Origin: Knoellia remsis
Lineage (GTDB): Bacteria; Actinomycetota; Actinomycetes; Actinomycetales; Dermatophilaceae
DNA: 64,000 nucleotides
Direction: 5' to 3'
NCBI RefSeq assembly: GCF_003002895.1
Contig: NZ_PVTI01000001.1
Coordinates: 1-64,000, forward strand
The notes below the pieces were generated by a model. It made no database searches. It was not told the DNA's origin and saw nothing but the letters and a program-made list of their open reading frames with translations. The position numbers and the translations under genes were made by a program. The stretch's first letter is position 1. Every line of letters begins with the position of its first letter. This document shows, piece after piece, positions 42,068 through 50,949 of the stretch.

Positions 42068-43207
42068 GTGACTCCTGCGACGCTCGGTGACGCGGCTCGT
42101 CCGGTCAGCTCGTGGAACCTCGCGAACGCCCTGACGGTCCTGCGCATCCTGCTCGTCCCGGTCTATGGCGCGCTGCTCCTCTCCGCCGGGTCGACGGATG
42201 CGCGACTGCGCTGGTGGGCGGCGGGCATCTTCGCCGCCGCGACCTTCACCGACCGCGTCGACGGCGACCTGGCGCGCAAACGCGGTCTGGTCACCGACTT
42301 CGGCAAGATCGCCGACCCCATCGCCGACAAGCTGCTCATGAGCATGGCCTTCATCGGGCTCTCGGTCATCGGTGACGTGTGGTGGTGGGTCACGCTCGTC
42401 GTGCTGCTGCGCGAGTGGGGGATCACCGTGCTGCGCCTCTTCGTCATCCGGCACGGCGTCATGCCGGCCGGTCGCGGCGGCAAGGTCAAGACCGCCGTGC
42501 AGAGCCTCGGGCTCTTCCTCTTCAGCATGCCGCTGTGGTCGCTGCCGGAACCCGACGTGTGGCGCTGGTGCGCCGCAGTCGTGCTCGCGGTCGCCGTCGT
42601 CATCACGGTCGTGACCGGCCTGGACATCGCGGCCAAGGCGCTGCGTCTGCGGCAGACGAGCGAGCGCGCCATGATGAAGCGGGCGAGCCGGCTGGCGCAG
42701 GAGCGCGTCGGCACGAAGGCGGCGTCCCCACGCGCGCTCGTGGACACCCTCGTGTCCCGCGGGCTCACCGTCGCCACGGCCGAGTCGCTCACCGGTGGTC
42801 TCGTCGCGGCCGCACTCACGGAGATCCCCGGCTCGTCGGCGACGATGCGTGGCTCGATCGTGGCCTACGGGACGGACGTCAAGGCCGACCAGCTCGGAGT
42901 CGACCCCACCCTGCTCGAGACCGGTGGTCCCGTCCAGGCCGACGTCGCCGAGCAGATGGCGCTCGGGGTGTGCCGGGAGCTCGGGTCCGACGTCGGCATC
43001 TCGACGACCGGCGTCGCCGGCCCGGGGCCGCAGGACGGTGTGCCCGCCGGAACCGTCTTCGTCGCCGTGGCGTATGCCGGGAGCGCTCGCTCCCAGCGCC
43101 TTGAGCTCTCGGGGAGTCGCGAGACCGTGCGGGCGGCTTCGGTCGTCGCCGCGCTCGACCTCGCCAAGGCGCGACTCATGGAAGAGGACGGGCCCGTCCA
43201 GGGTTGA
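42068..43207 (+). CDS. PgsA-CinA fusion: CDP-alcohol phosphatidyltransferase with C-terminal NMN amidohydrolase domain
   Basis: One open frame of 379 residues joins two enzymes that are normally separate. Residues about 15-200 are a membrane CDP-alcohol phosphatidyltransferase (phosphatidylglycerophosphate synthase-like) with the metal motif [23 protein letters not shown]. After a basic linker ([17 protein letters not shown]), residues about 220-375 are the CinA C-terminal/PncC domain ([41 protein letters not shown]). In relatives pgsA and cinA are adjacent genes; here no stop lies between them. An internal ATG pair at the start of the linker could still give separate CinA. Start: GTG 42068. 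Confidence 0.85.
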   Translation: MTPATLGDAARPVSSWNLANALTVLRILLVPVYGALLLSAGSTDARLRWWAAGIFAAATFTDRVDGDLARKRGLVTDFGKIADPIADKLLMSMAFIGLSVIGDVWWWVTLVVLLREWGITVLRLFVIRHGVMPAGRGGKVKTAVQSLGLFLFSMPLWSLPEPDVWRWCAAVVLAVAVVITVVTGLDIAAKALRLRQTSERAMMKRASRLAQERVGTKAASPRALVDTLVSRGLTVATAESLTGGLVAAALTEIPGSSATMRGSIVAYGTDVKADQLGVDPTLLETGGPVQADVAEQMALGVCRELGSDVGISTTGVAGPGPQDGVPAGTVFVAVAYAGSARSQRLELSGSRETVRAASVVAALDLAKARLMEEDGPVQG

Positions 43208-43280
43208 CCAGAGCGATGCCCTCGACACGCCGCCGCACTGTCCGCGCCGGGCTGTCGGGCGTGTCGCGTGGTCCGCGATG

Positions 43281-43321
43281 TAGCGTGGACTCCACGACCA
43301 GAGACCTTCGCTGCGAAGGTC
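43281..43321 (+). promoter_or_regulatory. Promoter and dyad upstream of the clgR-like gene
   Basis: TAGCGT (43281-43286) is a likely -10 box. GACCTTCG (43303-43310) and CGAAGGTC (43314-43321) form a perfect 8-bp dyad around CTG, in the leader 29-47 nt before the start codon. This could be an autoregulatory site or a leader hairpin. Confidence 0.5.
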
Positions 43322-43349
43322 GCCGGACCGACGCCGATGGGAGGCGCGC

Positions 43350-43655
43350 ATGATTCTCTTCCGACAGGAGCTCGGTGAGGTGCTGCGCGAGCGGCGCCGG
43401 GCCCAGGACCGCACCCTGCGGGACGTCGCCGCCGCGGCATCGGTGTCGCTCGGCTATCTCAGTGAGATGGAGCGCGGGGTCAAGGAGGCGTCCTCCGAGC
43501 TGCTGGCCGCCGTCTGCGAGGCGCTCGACGTGCCCATGTCCGTCGTCCTCGACGACGTCAGCCGCCGGATCGCCGTCGTCGAGTCGCTCAGCGCCCCGGT
43601 CACCCTGCCCGTCGGCGCCGGCCGCGAGCCGGTCGTCTCTGCCTCGGCTGCCTGA
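43350..43655 (+). CDS. clgR: XRE-family regulator, ClgR-like
   Basis: A 101-residue protein. The helix-turn-helix spans about residues 8-65 ([45 protein letters not shown]). The sequence and position downstream of pgsA-cinA match ClgR, the activator of clp protease genes in actinobacteria. The C-terminus here ends at VVSASAA, close to the Ala-Ala ending that makes ClgR itself a Clp substrate in relatives. Start: ATG 43350 after GGGAGG. Confidence 0.85.
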   Translation: MILFRQELGEVLRERRRAQDRTLRDVAAAASVSLGYLSEMERGVKEASSELLAAVCEALDVPMSVVLDDVSRRIAVVESLSAPVTLPVGAGREPVVSASAA

Positions 43656-43668
43656 CCGTCGCTGTCGC

Positions 43669-43690
43669 GCTGTCGGGAGCTGCCGACAGC
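43669..43690. terminator. Hairpin after clgR
   Basis: GCTGTCGG (43669-43676) pairs with CCGACAGC (43683-43690), 13 nt after the clgR stop and between convergent genes. Confidence 0.5.
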
Positions 43691-43772
43691 GGGAATCCCC
43701 CGGTCGTGGCTCACGTCGGCTGAGTCTCAAGGTTGCCCGGGAGCGGCTGCCGAGCCCGAGGGGTCACGCTCG

Positions 43773-44648
43773 TCAGGCGCGACGGTAGGGGCTGCTCCGG
43801 CCGCGGCTCGAGCCGAGTGGTCGCTGGGGTCGTCCGTCGTCGGTGGGGGCGATCCCGCCCTGACAGGTGGGGCAGGAGAACATCGTGCGCTCACGCCCGG
43901 GCGGTCCGATCATCGCCACCCGCACGGTGTCCCCGCAGCGGCGGCACGGTCGACCGGATCGGGCATGGACGAAGGTCTCCTCGCCCTTGCGCCGGCTCCC
44001 GGTGCTCGTCTGGATGGGGTGTGCCCGCGCCGCGACGAGCAGGGCGTGGGCGCGCGCGACGAGCGCGTCGACCGCGGCCGGGTCGAGGTCGGCTGCCGGC
44101 GCCCAGGGATGGAGCCGCTCGAGGAACAGCGACTCCGAAGCCCAGAGCGTCCCGACACCGGCGAGGTTGCGCTGGTCGAGCAGGGCCGCGCCGATCGTCG
44201 TGTCGCTCGCGCACAGGTTGGCGACAGCGGTCGTGGCGTCCCAGTCGGGGCCGAGCACGTCGGGGCCGAGGTGCCCGACGAGGTCGGCCTCTCCCGCGGT
44301 CGGGACCACGTCGAGGGTGCCGAGCCGAAGCCCGAGCGCGGTCCACGTGGTGGTGCCGAGGGCGGCGCGCAGGTCCGCTCGCCGCAGCCAGCCCCGGGCG
44401 TCAGCGGTGGCCTCGACGCGCCACTGGCCCTCCATCTTGAGGTGGGAGTGGACGGTGACGGCGCGGCCCTCGTGGTCGATGCGGTGCAAAAGGTGCTTGC
44501 CTCGGCTGATGACCTCGAGGGTCGTGCCACCGCGCAGGTCGATGGTCGCGACCGAAGGGAACCGCAGGTCGCTCGTCACGAGCGGTTCACCGGCGAGGGC
44601 CCTGTGCAGGCGCTGAGCGGTGCGCCAGACGGTGTCACCCTCGGGCAT
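43773..44648 (-). CDS. nei: Fpg/Nei-family DNA glycosylase (endonuclease VIII-like)
   Basis: A 291-residue base-excision repair enzyme. The N-terminus MPEGDTVWRTAQ gives the catalytic Pro2 and Glu3; PEGDT marks the Nei rather than the Fpg branch. The helix-two-turn-helix is in ALLDQRNLAGVGTLWASESLFLERLHPW. The zinc finger is CRRCGDTVRVAMIGPPGRER, then TMFSCPTCQ. A basic tail (RPQRPLGSSRGRSSPYRRA) extends past the finger. ATG 44648 is fixed by the need for Pro at position 2. It lies 105 nt beyond the lhr stop on the same strand. Confidence 0.92.
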   Translation of the reverse strand: MPEGDTVWRTAQRLHRALAGEPLVTSDLRFPSVATIDLRGGTTLEVISRGKHLLHRIDHEGRAVTVHSHLKMEGQWRVEATADARGWLRRADLRAALGTTTWTALGLRLGTLDVVPTAGEADLVGHLGPDVLGPDWDATTAVANLCASDTTIGAALLDQRNLAGVGTLWASESLFLERLHPWAPAADLDPAAVDALVARAHALLVAARAHPIQTSTGSRRKGEETFVHARSGRPCRRCGDTVRVAMIGPPGRERTMFSCPTCQGGIAPTDDGRPQRPLGSSRGRSSPYRRA

Positions 44649-44752
44649 CGGACGTCCTTCCGTCGAGGACAGGGCAACGTGTCCCCGGGGCGAGGCGTGT
44701 GTGATGCGTCGTCGCAACGAGAACTGGACAGTCGGCTCTCACGTCGGGTACC

Positions 44753-47700
44753 TCATCGCCGCAGCCGGAGCCCGCGAGGGGTGGCGTGGAAGCCGGCGTT
44801 GGCGAGCGACTGAACCAGAGGATGCTCGGAGCCGAGGATCGCGTCGCCGTCGGCCTTCTCGACGGTGAGCCGGCCGAGGGCCCCTTCGCGCACGGCGAGG
44901 GCGAGGGCGTCGGCCGCCGCCTGCAGCCGGTCCGGGTCCTGGGTCCAGGAGAGCAGCGTCTTGCCGCCCCGCTCGACATAGAGGACGAGCTCGCCGTCGA
45001 CGAGGACGACGAGGGCGCCGGCCTTGCGACCGGGCTGGTGGCCGCGCCGAGCGCCGGGAACTCCTTCGTCGTCCTCGACGTCCGAGCCCCGCTCGGGCCA
45101 CGGCAGGGCGGCACCATAGGCGTTCGCTGGGTCCGTCGCGGCGAGCACCACCGCGGCGGGTGCGGCCGGCCCGCCGCGCTCGGTTTCACCGGGCTGGCGC
45201 GCACCGGCGCGCAGCCGGTCGACGGCGCCGGTGGTCGTGAACTGGGACGCGCCGAGGGTTTCAACGAAGTAGCCCCGCCGCACACGACCGGACTCCTCGG
45301 CGGCGGCGAGAACGCGGTAGACCCCGGCGAAACCGCCGGGCACGTCCTCGGCGACGACCGACCCCCGGGTCACCACGCCGTAGCGGTCGAGCAGCACCTC
45401 GGCCGTGGTGTAGGCCCGCACGGTCGCGTCGGTCTCGACCTCCGGCAGCAGGGACCAGCGCCCCGCCCCCGCGGGCGGGCCCGAGCGGCTCGGAAGCTGC
45501 GGCCTCCCGGCTCCACGACCGCCCGAGAGGGCTCCGAGGGCACCGCGCCGGCCGGCATACCTGGTGGAGCGCGGGCTGGTCGAGGAGCGACGGTGGGTCG
45601 TGCGGCCACCGGCGAGCAGGGCGCGCACGGGGGCGAGCGTGTCACCGGAGACGCGTCCCGACCACACGAGGGACCAGAGGTCGGTGAGCAGCTGATCGTC
45701 GTCGGTGGAGCCGACGGTGTCCGAGAGGGTCCGGAAGAAGAACGCGCCACCCCCGGCCAGCGCGTCGAGGATCGCGGCCTCGCCGTCGGTGAGCTCGCGG
45801 TCCTCGGGTGGGGCGAGAGTGAGGTGGGCGGTGTCGGCGAGGTGCAGCGAGACCCACCCGTCATCGCCGGGCAGGGACCCGTGCCCGCGCCACAGCACCT
45901 CGCCGGAGGAGGTCAGCTCGTCGAGGAGGGCGGGGGAGTAGCCCGACACGCGCGCAGGCAGGACGAGCGACTCGAGGGCGCTCGCGGGCAGGACGGCCCC
46001 GGCGAGCTGCTCGATGGCACGCACGAGACCCTCGCGCCCACGGAGCCCGCCGCCGACGCCCTGCCACGACGGGAGGAAGCGAGCGAGCTCGACCGAGGCG
46101 ACCGGCTCGACCTCGGCCCGCAGCGCGGCGAGGGAGCGGCGACGCAGCATGCGCAGCACCTCGGCGTCGCAGAAGTCCATGCCGTGCCGGCCGCCGCCGT
46201 TCTCGACCGGGAGCAGCTCGCCCTCGACGACCCGACCGGCGCCGACGAGGCGGCGCAGGGCGTCCTGCGCCACGGCCGGTCCGACACCCCACCACGACGC
46301 GACGGTCGCGACGGTGAAGGGTCCGTGCGTGCGGCCGAACCGGGCGACGAGGTCACCCATCGGGTCAGGGACGGACTCGAGGAAGACCTGCGGGACGCCG
46401 ACGGGCAGGGACGTGCCGAGCGCGTCGCGCAGGCGCCCGGCGTCCTCGATGGCGGCCCAGCGCTCGTCACCGGCGACGCGGACCCGAATGACCCTCCGAG
46501 CACCTTCGAGGTCGACGAGCCACGCGCCGATCTCCTTGTGGGAGAGGCCTTCTCGCGACCGGGCCCGGATGTCGGCGAGGGTCAGTGGGCCGAGGGTGCG
46601 CAGCAGGTCGGCGACGTCCTCGGCGTCGCGGCAGGCCCGCTCCGGCACGAGCCGCTGCAGCTCGGCCTCGGTGCGGGCGACCTGCTCGGGGTCGAGGAGG
46701 TCGCGCAGGGACAGCCCTTCGCCGCGTCCGAGCAGCTCGGCGAGCAGCGACGGGTCGAGAGCCAACGCCGCGGCCCGCTTCTCCGCGAGTGGGGAGTCGC
46801 CCTCGTAGAGGAACTGCGCGACGTACCCGAACATCAGCGACCGCGCGAAGGGCGACGGCTGGCGCGACTCGACGTCGACCATCGTCACCTCGCGCGAGGC
46901 GACCGAGCGCATGAGTGCCTCGAGCCCGGGCACGTCGAACACGTCCTGCACGCACTCGCGCACCGTCTCCAGGACGATGGGGAAGGACGCGTACTGCGAC
47001 GCGACCTCGAGCAGCTGCGCCGCGCGCTGACGCTGCTGCCACAGCGGCTGCCGCCGGTCCGGGCGGCGGCGCGGCAGGAGCAGGGCACGCGAGGCGCACT
47101 CGCGGAACCGCGCGGCGAAGAGTGCCGACCCGCCGATCTCGGCGGTGACGAGGTCGTGGACGTCGTCGGCGTCCAGAGTCACGAGATCGAGCAGCTCGCG
47201 CCCGATGCCGCCGGAGGCACCGGCGCTGTCACCCGACCCGGAGCCGCCATCGTCGAACTCGAGGTCCGGCAGCCGGAAGACGATGCCGTCGTCGCCGTGC
47301 ATCGCCTGCACATCGACACCGAACCGCTCCCGCATCCGCGCCGACACGGCGAGCGCCCACGGCGCGTGGACCTGACCGCCGAAGGGGCTGTGCACGGCCA
47401 CGCGCCAGTCGCCGATCTCGTCGCGGAACCGCTCGACGACGATGGTGCGGTCGTCGGGGACGTGCCGGGTCGCCTCCTTCTGCTCGGCGAGGTAGGCGAG
47501 CAGGTTGTCCGTCGCCCACTCGTCGAGCCCGGCAGCCGAAACCCGTTCTCGCGCAGCCGAGTCCGAGAGACCCACGACCTCGCGCACGAACGCCCCGACG
47601 GCCCGCCCCAGCTCCGCCGGGCGCCCCTGCTGGTCGCCCTTCCAGAAGGGCAGGCGACCGGGCAGCCCCGGCGCCGGTGTCACGAGCACTCGGTCGTGGG

Positions 47701-49507
47701 TGATGTCCTCGATCCGCCAGGTCGACGTCCCCAGCGTGAACACGTCGCCGACGCGCGACTCGTAGACCATCTCCTCGTCGAGCTCCCCGACCCGCCGACC
47801 AGCCCCCTCCGACGACGCGAGGAACACGGCATACAGGCCGCGGTCGGGGATGGTGCCGCCGGAGGTGACGGCGAGGCGCTGCGCGCCGGGGCGGCCGGTG
47901 AGCACGCCGGTGACGCGGTCCCACACGATGCGCGGCCGCAGCTCGGCGAACTCGTCGCTGGGGTAGCGGCCCGACAGCATGTCGAGCACGGACTCGAGGA
48001 TCGGCCGCGGCAGGCTCGCGAACGGGGTCGCCTTGCGCACCAGGGCTTCGAGGTCGTCGACGGTCCAGTCGTCCATCGCACACATCGCGACGACCTGCTG
48101 GGCGAGGACGTCGACGGGGTTGGCGGGCACGCGCAGCGACTCGATGGCACCGGCGCGCATCCGCTCGACGACGACGGCGGTCTGGACGAGGTCGCCGCGG
48201 AACTTCGGAAAGAGCACGCCGCGCGACACGGCCCCCACCTGGTGGCCGGCGCGGCCGACGCGCTGCAGCCCGGACGCGACCGACGGCGGTGACTCGACCT
48301 GCACGACGAGGTCGACGGCGCCCATGTCGATGCCGAGCTCGAGGCTGCTCGTCGCCACGACCGCGGGCAGCCGCCCCGCCTTGAGGTCCTCTTCGATGAG
48401 CTGGCGGTGCTCCTTGCTCACCGAACCGTGGTGTGCGCGGGCGAGGATGGCCGGCGCCCCCGCGGATGCGCCGGACTGCGCCATGAGCTGGGCGGGTGTG
48501 CGTGCCGGCGATCCGGTATGCCGTCCGCGCGCCTGCGCGTCCGCCTCGCCGTCCGGCTCCGCCGCGGCGTCGAGCCGGTCCTCCCAGATCTCGTTCAGCC
48601 GGGAGGTGAGCCGCTCGGCGAGGCGACGGGAGTTGGCGAAGACGAGGGTGGAGCGGTGGGCGGCGACGAGGTCGACGATGCGCTCCTCGACGTGCGGCCA
48701 GATCGACGCGCGCCGCTCGGCACCGGCAGCCGGACCGGACAGGTCGTCCTCGACGACCTCGCCGAGCGCGGACATGTCGGCGATGGGCACGACGACGTCG
48801 AGGTCCCACTCCTTGGTCGACTCCGGCCGGACGACCTCGACCGGGCGGCCACCCGCGAGGTAGCGGGCCACCTCCTCCACGGGCTCGACCGTGGCGGACA
48901 GGCCGATCCGCTGGGCCGGCCGGTCGAGCAGGGCATCCAGCCGCTCCAGCGACAGCGCCAGGTGCGCGCCGCGCTTCGTGCCGGCGACGGCGTGCACCTC
49001 GTCGAGGATCACCGTCTCGACTCCGGCGAGGGCCTCGCGCGCCTGGCTCGTCAGCATGAGGAAGAGCGACTCCGGCGTCGTGATGAGCACGTCGGTGGGA
49101 GTGCGGGCGAACGCGCGACGCTCGTTCGCCGGGGTGTCACCGGAGCGCACCGACACGGTGATGTCCGGGGGAGTGAGGCCGAGGCGGGTCGCGGCGTGAC
49201 CGATGCCGACGAGCGGCGAGCGCAGGTTGCGCTCGACGTCGACGGCGAGCGCCTTCATCGGCGACACGTAGAGCACCCGGCAGCGCTGGAGCCGCTCCTC
49301 CGGCGGTGGCGTCGACGCGAGCCGGTCGAGCGCCCACAGGAACGCGGACAACGTCTTGCCCGACCCGGTCGGAGCGACGACGAGGGCGTGCCGCCCCGAG
49401 CTGATCGCCTCCCAGGCGCCCGCCTGCGCGGCGGTGGGCGCGCTGAAGGACCCCTCGAACCACGCGCGGGTGGCCGGGGAGAACCGGTCGAGGACGTCGC
49501 CTGTCAT
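44753..49507 (-). CDS. lhr: Lhr-family ATP-dependent helicase, long form
   Basis: A 1584-residue superfamily-2 helicase, the full-length actinobacterial Lhr. Walker A is VAPTGSGKTLSAF (about residue 45), the DExH box is ILDEVHAVAGTKRGAH (about 165), and motif VI is QRVGRAGHQVGAVSRG (about 430). The DEAD/H-associated and winged-helix domains follow to about 870; the C-terminal extension makes up the rest. Lhr translocates 3'-5' on DNA and acts in repair; in mycobacteria it is induced by DNA damage. An Arg/Gly-rich insert near residue 1310 contains a GGCATAC word. It is divergent from the DksA-like gene. Confidence 0.93.
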   Translation of the reverse strand: MTGDVLDRFSPATRAWFEGSFSAPTAAQAGAWEAISSGRHALVVAPTGSGKTLSAFLWALDRLASTPPPEERLQRCRVLYVSPMKALAVDVERNLRSPLVGIGHAATRLGLTPPDITVSVRSGDTPANERRAFARTPTDVLITTPESLFLMLTSQAREALAGVETVILDEVHAVAGTKRGAHLALSLERLDALLDRPAQRIGLSATVEPVEEVARYLAGGRPVEVVRPESTKEWDLDVVVPIADMSALGEVVEDDLSGPAAGAERRASIWPHVEERIVDLVAAHRSTLVFANSRRLAERLTSRLNEIWEDRLDAAAEPDGEADAQARGRHTGSPARTPAQLMAQSGASAGAPAILARAHHGSVSKEHRQLIEEDLKAGRLPAVVATSSLELGIDMGAVDLVVQVESPPSVASGLQRVGRAGHQVGAVSRGVLFPKFRGDLVQTAVVVERMRAGAIESLRVPANPVDVLAQQVVAMCAMDDWTVDDLEALVRKATPFASLPRPILESVLDMLSGRYPSDEFAELRPRIVWDRVTGVLTGRPGAQRLAVTSGGTIPDRGLYAVFLASSEGAGRRVGELDEEMVYESRVGDVFTLGTSTWRIEDITHDRVLVTPAPGLPGRLPFWKGDQQGRPAELGRAVGAFVREVVGLSDSAARERVSAAGLDEWATDNLLAYLAEQKEATRHVPDDRTIVVERFRDEIGDWRVAVHSPFGGQVHAPWALAVSARMRERFGVDVQAMHGDDGIVFRLPDLEFDDGGSGSGDSAGASGGIGRELLDLVTLDADDVHDLVTAEIGGSALFAARFRECASRALLLPRRRPDRRQPLWQQRQRAAQLLEVASQYASFPIVLETVRECVQDVFDVPGLEALMRSVASREVTMVDVESRQPSPFARSLMFGYVAQFLYEGDSPLAEKRAAALALDPSLLAELLGRGEGLSLRDLLDPEQVARTEAELQRLVPERACRDAEDVADLLRTLGPLTLADIRARSREGLSHKEIGAWLVDLEGARRVIRVRVAGDERWAAIEDAGRLRDALGTSLPVGVPQVFLESVPDPMGDLVARFGRTHGPFTVATVASWWGVGPAVAQDALRRLVGAGRVVEGELLPVENGGGRHGMDFCDAEVLRMLRRRSLAALRAEVEPVASVELARFLPSWQGVGGGLRGREGLVRAIEQLAGAVLPASALESLVLPARVSGYSPALLDELTSSGEVLWRGHGSLPGDDGWVSLHLADTAHLTLAPPEDRELTDGEAAILDALAGGGAFFFRTLSDTVGSTDDDQLLTDLWSLVWSGRVSGDTLAPVRALLAGGRTTHRRSSTSPRSTRYAGRRGALGALSGGRGAGRPQLPSRSGPPAGAGRWSLLPEVETDATVRAYTTAEVLLDRYGVVTRGSVVAEDVPGGFAGVYRVLAAAEESGRVRRGYFVETLGASQFTTTGAVDRLRAGARQPGETERGGPAAPAAVVLAATDPANAYGAALPWPERGSDVEDDEGVPGARRGHQPGRKAGALVVLVDGELVLYVERGGKTLLSWTQDPDRLQAAADALALAVREGALGRLTVEKADGDAILGSEHPLVQSLANAGFHATPRGLRLRR

Positions 49508-49561
49508 GAGACGCCCAGCCTCTCACCCGGCACTGACAGTGGTGGCTGCGATGCTCGACCG

Positions 49562-49921
49562 ATGACGTCCCGTCCGCCCGAGAACGCCCGCGCAGCCCTG
49601 GAGGCCGAGCGCGAGGAAGCACTGCGCCGCCTCGCGGGTCTACGCGGTGACTTCGCCGACGTCGTCGAGGCCTCGAAGGACTCCAACGCCGACGACGAGC
49701 ACGACCCCGAGGGTGCGACGATCGCCTTCGAGCGCGCCCAGGTGTCGGCGCTCGCACAACAGGTCGAGGGGCACCTCGCCGAGGTCGACGCCGCCCTGCA
49801 GCGGATCGACGACGGCAGCTACGGCACCTGCGAGGTCTGCGGGGAGCCCATCGCGCCCGCCCGACTCGAGGCCCGCCCGGTCGCGCGCACCTGCATCGAC
49901 TGCGCGACGAGCGCACCCTGA
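49562..49921 (+). CDS. TraR/DksA-type zinc-finger protein
   Basis: A 119-residue protein. An N-terminal coiled coil (ARAALEAEREEALRRLAGLRGDF; ALAQQVEGHLAEVDAALQRI) is followed by a four-Cys zinc finger (CEVCGEPIAPARLEARPVA, then RTCIDC). DksA relatives enter the RNA polymerase secondary channel; this short actinobacterial form may act on polymerase or otherwise. Start: ATG 49562, 54 bp from the divergent lhr start. Confidence 0.85.
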   Translation: MTSRPPENARAALEAEREEALRRLAGLRGDFADVVEASKDSNADDEHDPEGATIAFERAQVSALAQQVEGHLAEVDAALQRIDDGSYGTCEVCGEPIAPARLEARPVARTCIDCATSAP

Positions 49922-49944
49922 CCCCCCGCCACCGACACAGGCGA

Positions 49945-49988
49945 ACGACACGGCATACGAAAGACACGGCATACGAAAGACACGGCAC
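49945..49988. repeat. Tandem 16-bp repeat carrying GGCATAC
   Basis: The unit GACACGGCATACGAAA occurs twice in full and a third time in part, in the spacer between the DksA-like gene and dedA. Two further GGCATAC words arise from it. Confidence 0.7.
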
Positions 49989-50052
49989 AGGACATTCCTG
50001 CTCCCCACTCGCGGCTCAGACAACGTTCAGGTCGCTGAGGCACGCTGGGAGC

Positions 50053-50757
50053 ATGACTGCGCTCGCAGCCGCCGACCCCCAGCTCACCGGCCTCACCGGC
50101 CTCTTCGCCGACGTCATCGAGGCAGTCGGGGAGGTCGGCGTGGGCGCGCTCACCCTGCTCGAGACCCTCATCCCGCCGATCCCGAGCGAGATCGTCCTGC
50201 CGCTGGCGGGGTTCCTCGCGCAGCAGGGCCGGCTCTCCCTCGTCCTCGTGATCGTGCTCGCGACGCTCGGGTCACTCGTCGGTGCGTGGGTCTTCTACTG
50301 GCTCGGCCACCGGCTCGGGCTCGAGCGGGCCCTCACCCTCGTCGCGAAGATCCCGCTCGTCGACCGTGAGGACCTCGACAAGGCGTCCGACTGGTTCCAC
50401 CGTCACGGCCGGTCGTCGGTCTTCTTCGGCCGGTTCGTCCCGGGCGTCCGCAGCCTCGTCTCCCTCCCGGCCGGTGCCCAGCACATGCCGCTGGTGCCGT
50501 TCAGCATCGCGACCGCGGCCGGCAGCGCCCTCTGGAACACGGCACTCGTCGGCGCCGGCTACGCCCTGGGCACCCAGTGGGGTCTCGTGGGTCAGTGGGT
50601 CGGTGTCGCGAGTGACGTCATCCTCGGCGGCCTCGCGGTGCTGGCCCTCGTCGTCGTGGTCCGCCGCGCGCACGGCCGCTACGCCGCCAGCCGCACCGAC
50701 GAGACACGCGAGGAGGTTGCGGCCGGTCCGCGCCAGCCCGAGGGTCCGAGGGCGTAG
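50053..50757 (+). CDS. DedA-family membrane protein
   Basis: A 234-residue membrane protein of the DedA/VTT group, now linked to flipping of phospholipids or undecaprenyl phosphate. Motifs: the amphipathic re-entrant segment LETLIPPIPSEIVLPLAGFLA, GAWVFYWLGHRLG, and the conserved FFGRFVPGVRSLVSLPAGAQHMP loop. About five hydrophobic segments are present, and the C-terminus is charged. Start: ATG 50053; a GGGAG precedes it closely. It is followed at once by the SNF2 helicase transcription unit. Confidence 0.92.
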   Translation: MTALAAADPQLTGLTGLFADVIEAVGEVGVGALTLLETLIPPIPSEIVLPLAGFLAQQGRLSLVLVIVLATLGSLVGAWVFYWLGHRLGLERALTLVAKIPLVDREDLDKASDWFHRHGRSSVFFGRFVPGVRSLVSLPAGAQHMPLVPFSIATAAGSALWNTALVGAGYALGTQWGLVGQWVGVASDVILGGLAVLALVVVVRRAHGRYAASRTDETREEVAAGPRQPEGPRA

Positions 50758-50760
50758 ACT
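50755..50760 (+). promoter_or_regulatory. Possible -10 box of the SNF2 helicase gene
   Basis: TAGACT overlaps the dedA stop codon and lies 6 nt before an in-frame GTG at 50767. Transcription probably starts here; whether translation starts at 50767 or at the TTG at 50950 is open. Confidence 0.45.
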
Positions 50761-50949
50761 TGCCGAGTGCCCGGCCGCATCGGCGCGGGCACGTCAGTGA
50801 CACGGGGGCCGAAGGATCACCTTCGGCACGCGCACCGCGAGACCGGTATGCCGCCCGCGCGGCTCGGTCGTCCGCCCCGCCTCTTCGTCGGGGCACCCCG
50901 GTCGGCGCCGACACACGTCGGCGAGGCACACGTCAGGAGAAGGCTCCGC

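Noticed and set aside
44786-48292. Long open frame (over 1100 codons) on the plus strand opposite lhr
   Set aside because: Its translation is dominated by Gly, Arg, Asp, Glu and His with no domain. It is the antisense shadow of a well-supported helicase, common in high-GC DNA.
50767-50949. Leaderless GTG start of the helicase at 50767
   Set aside because: Kept only as an alternative. The 61 extra residues have poor codon use and low complexity, and a good ribosome binding site precedes the TTG at 50950.
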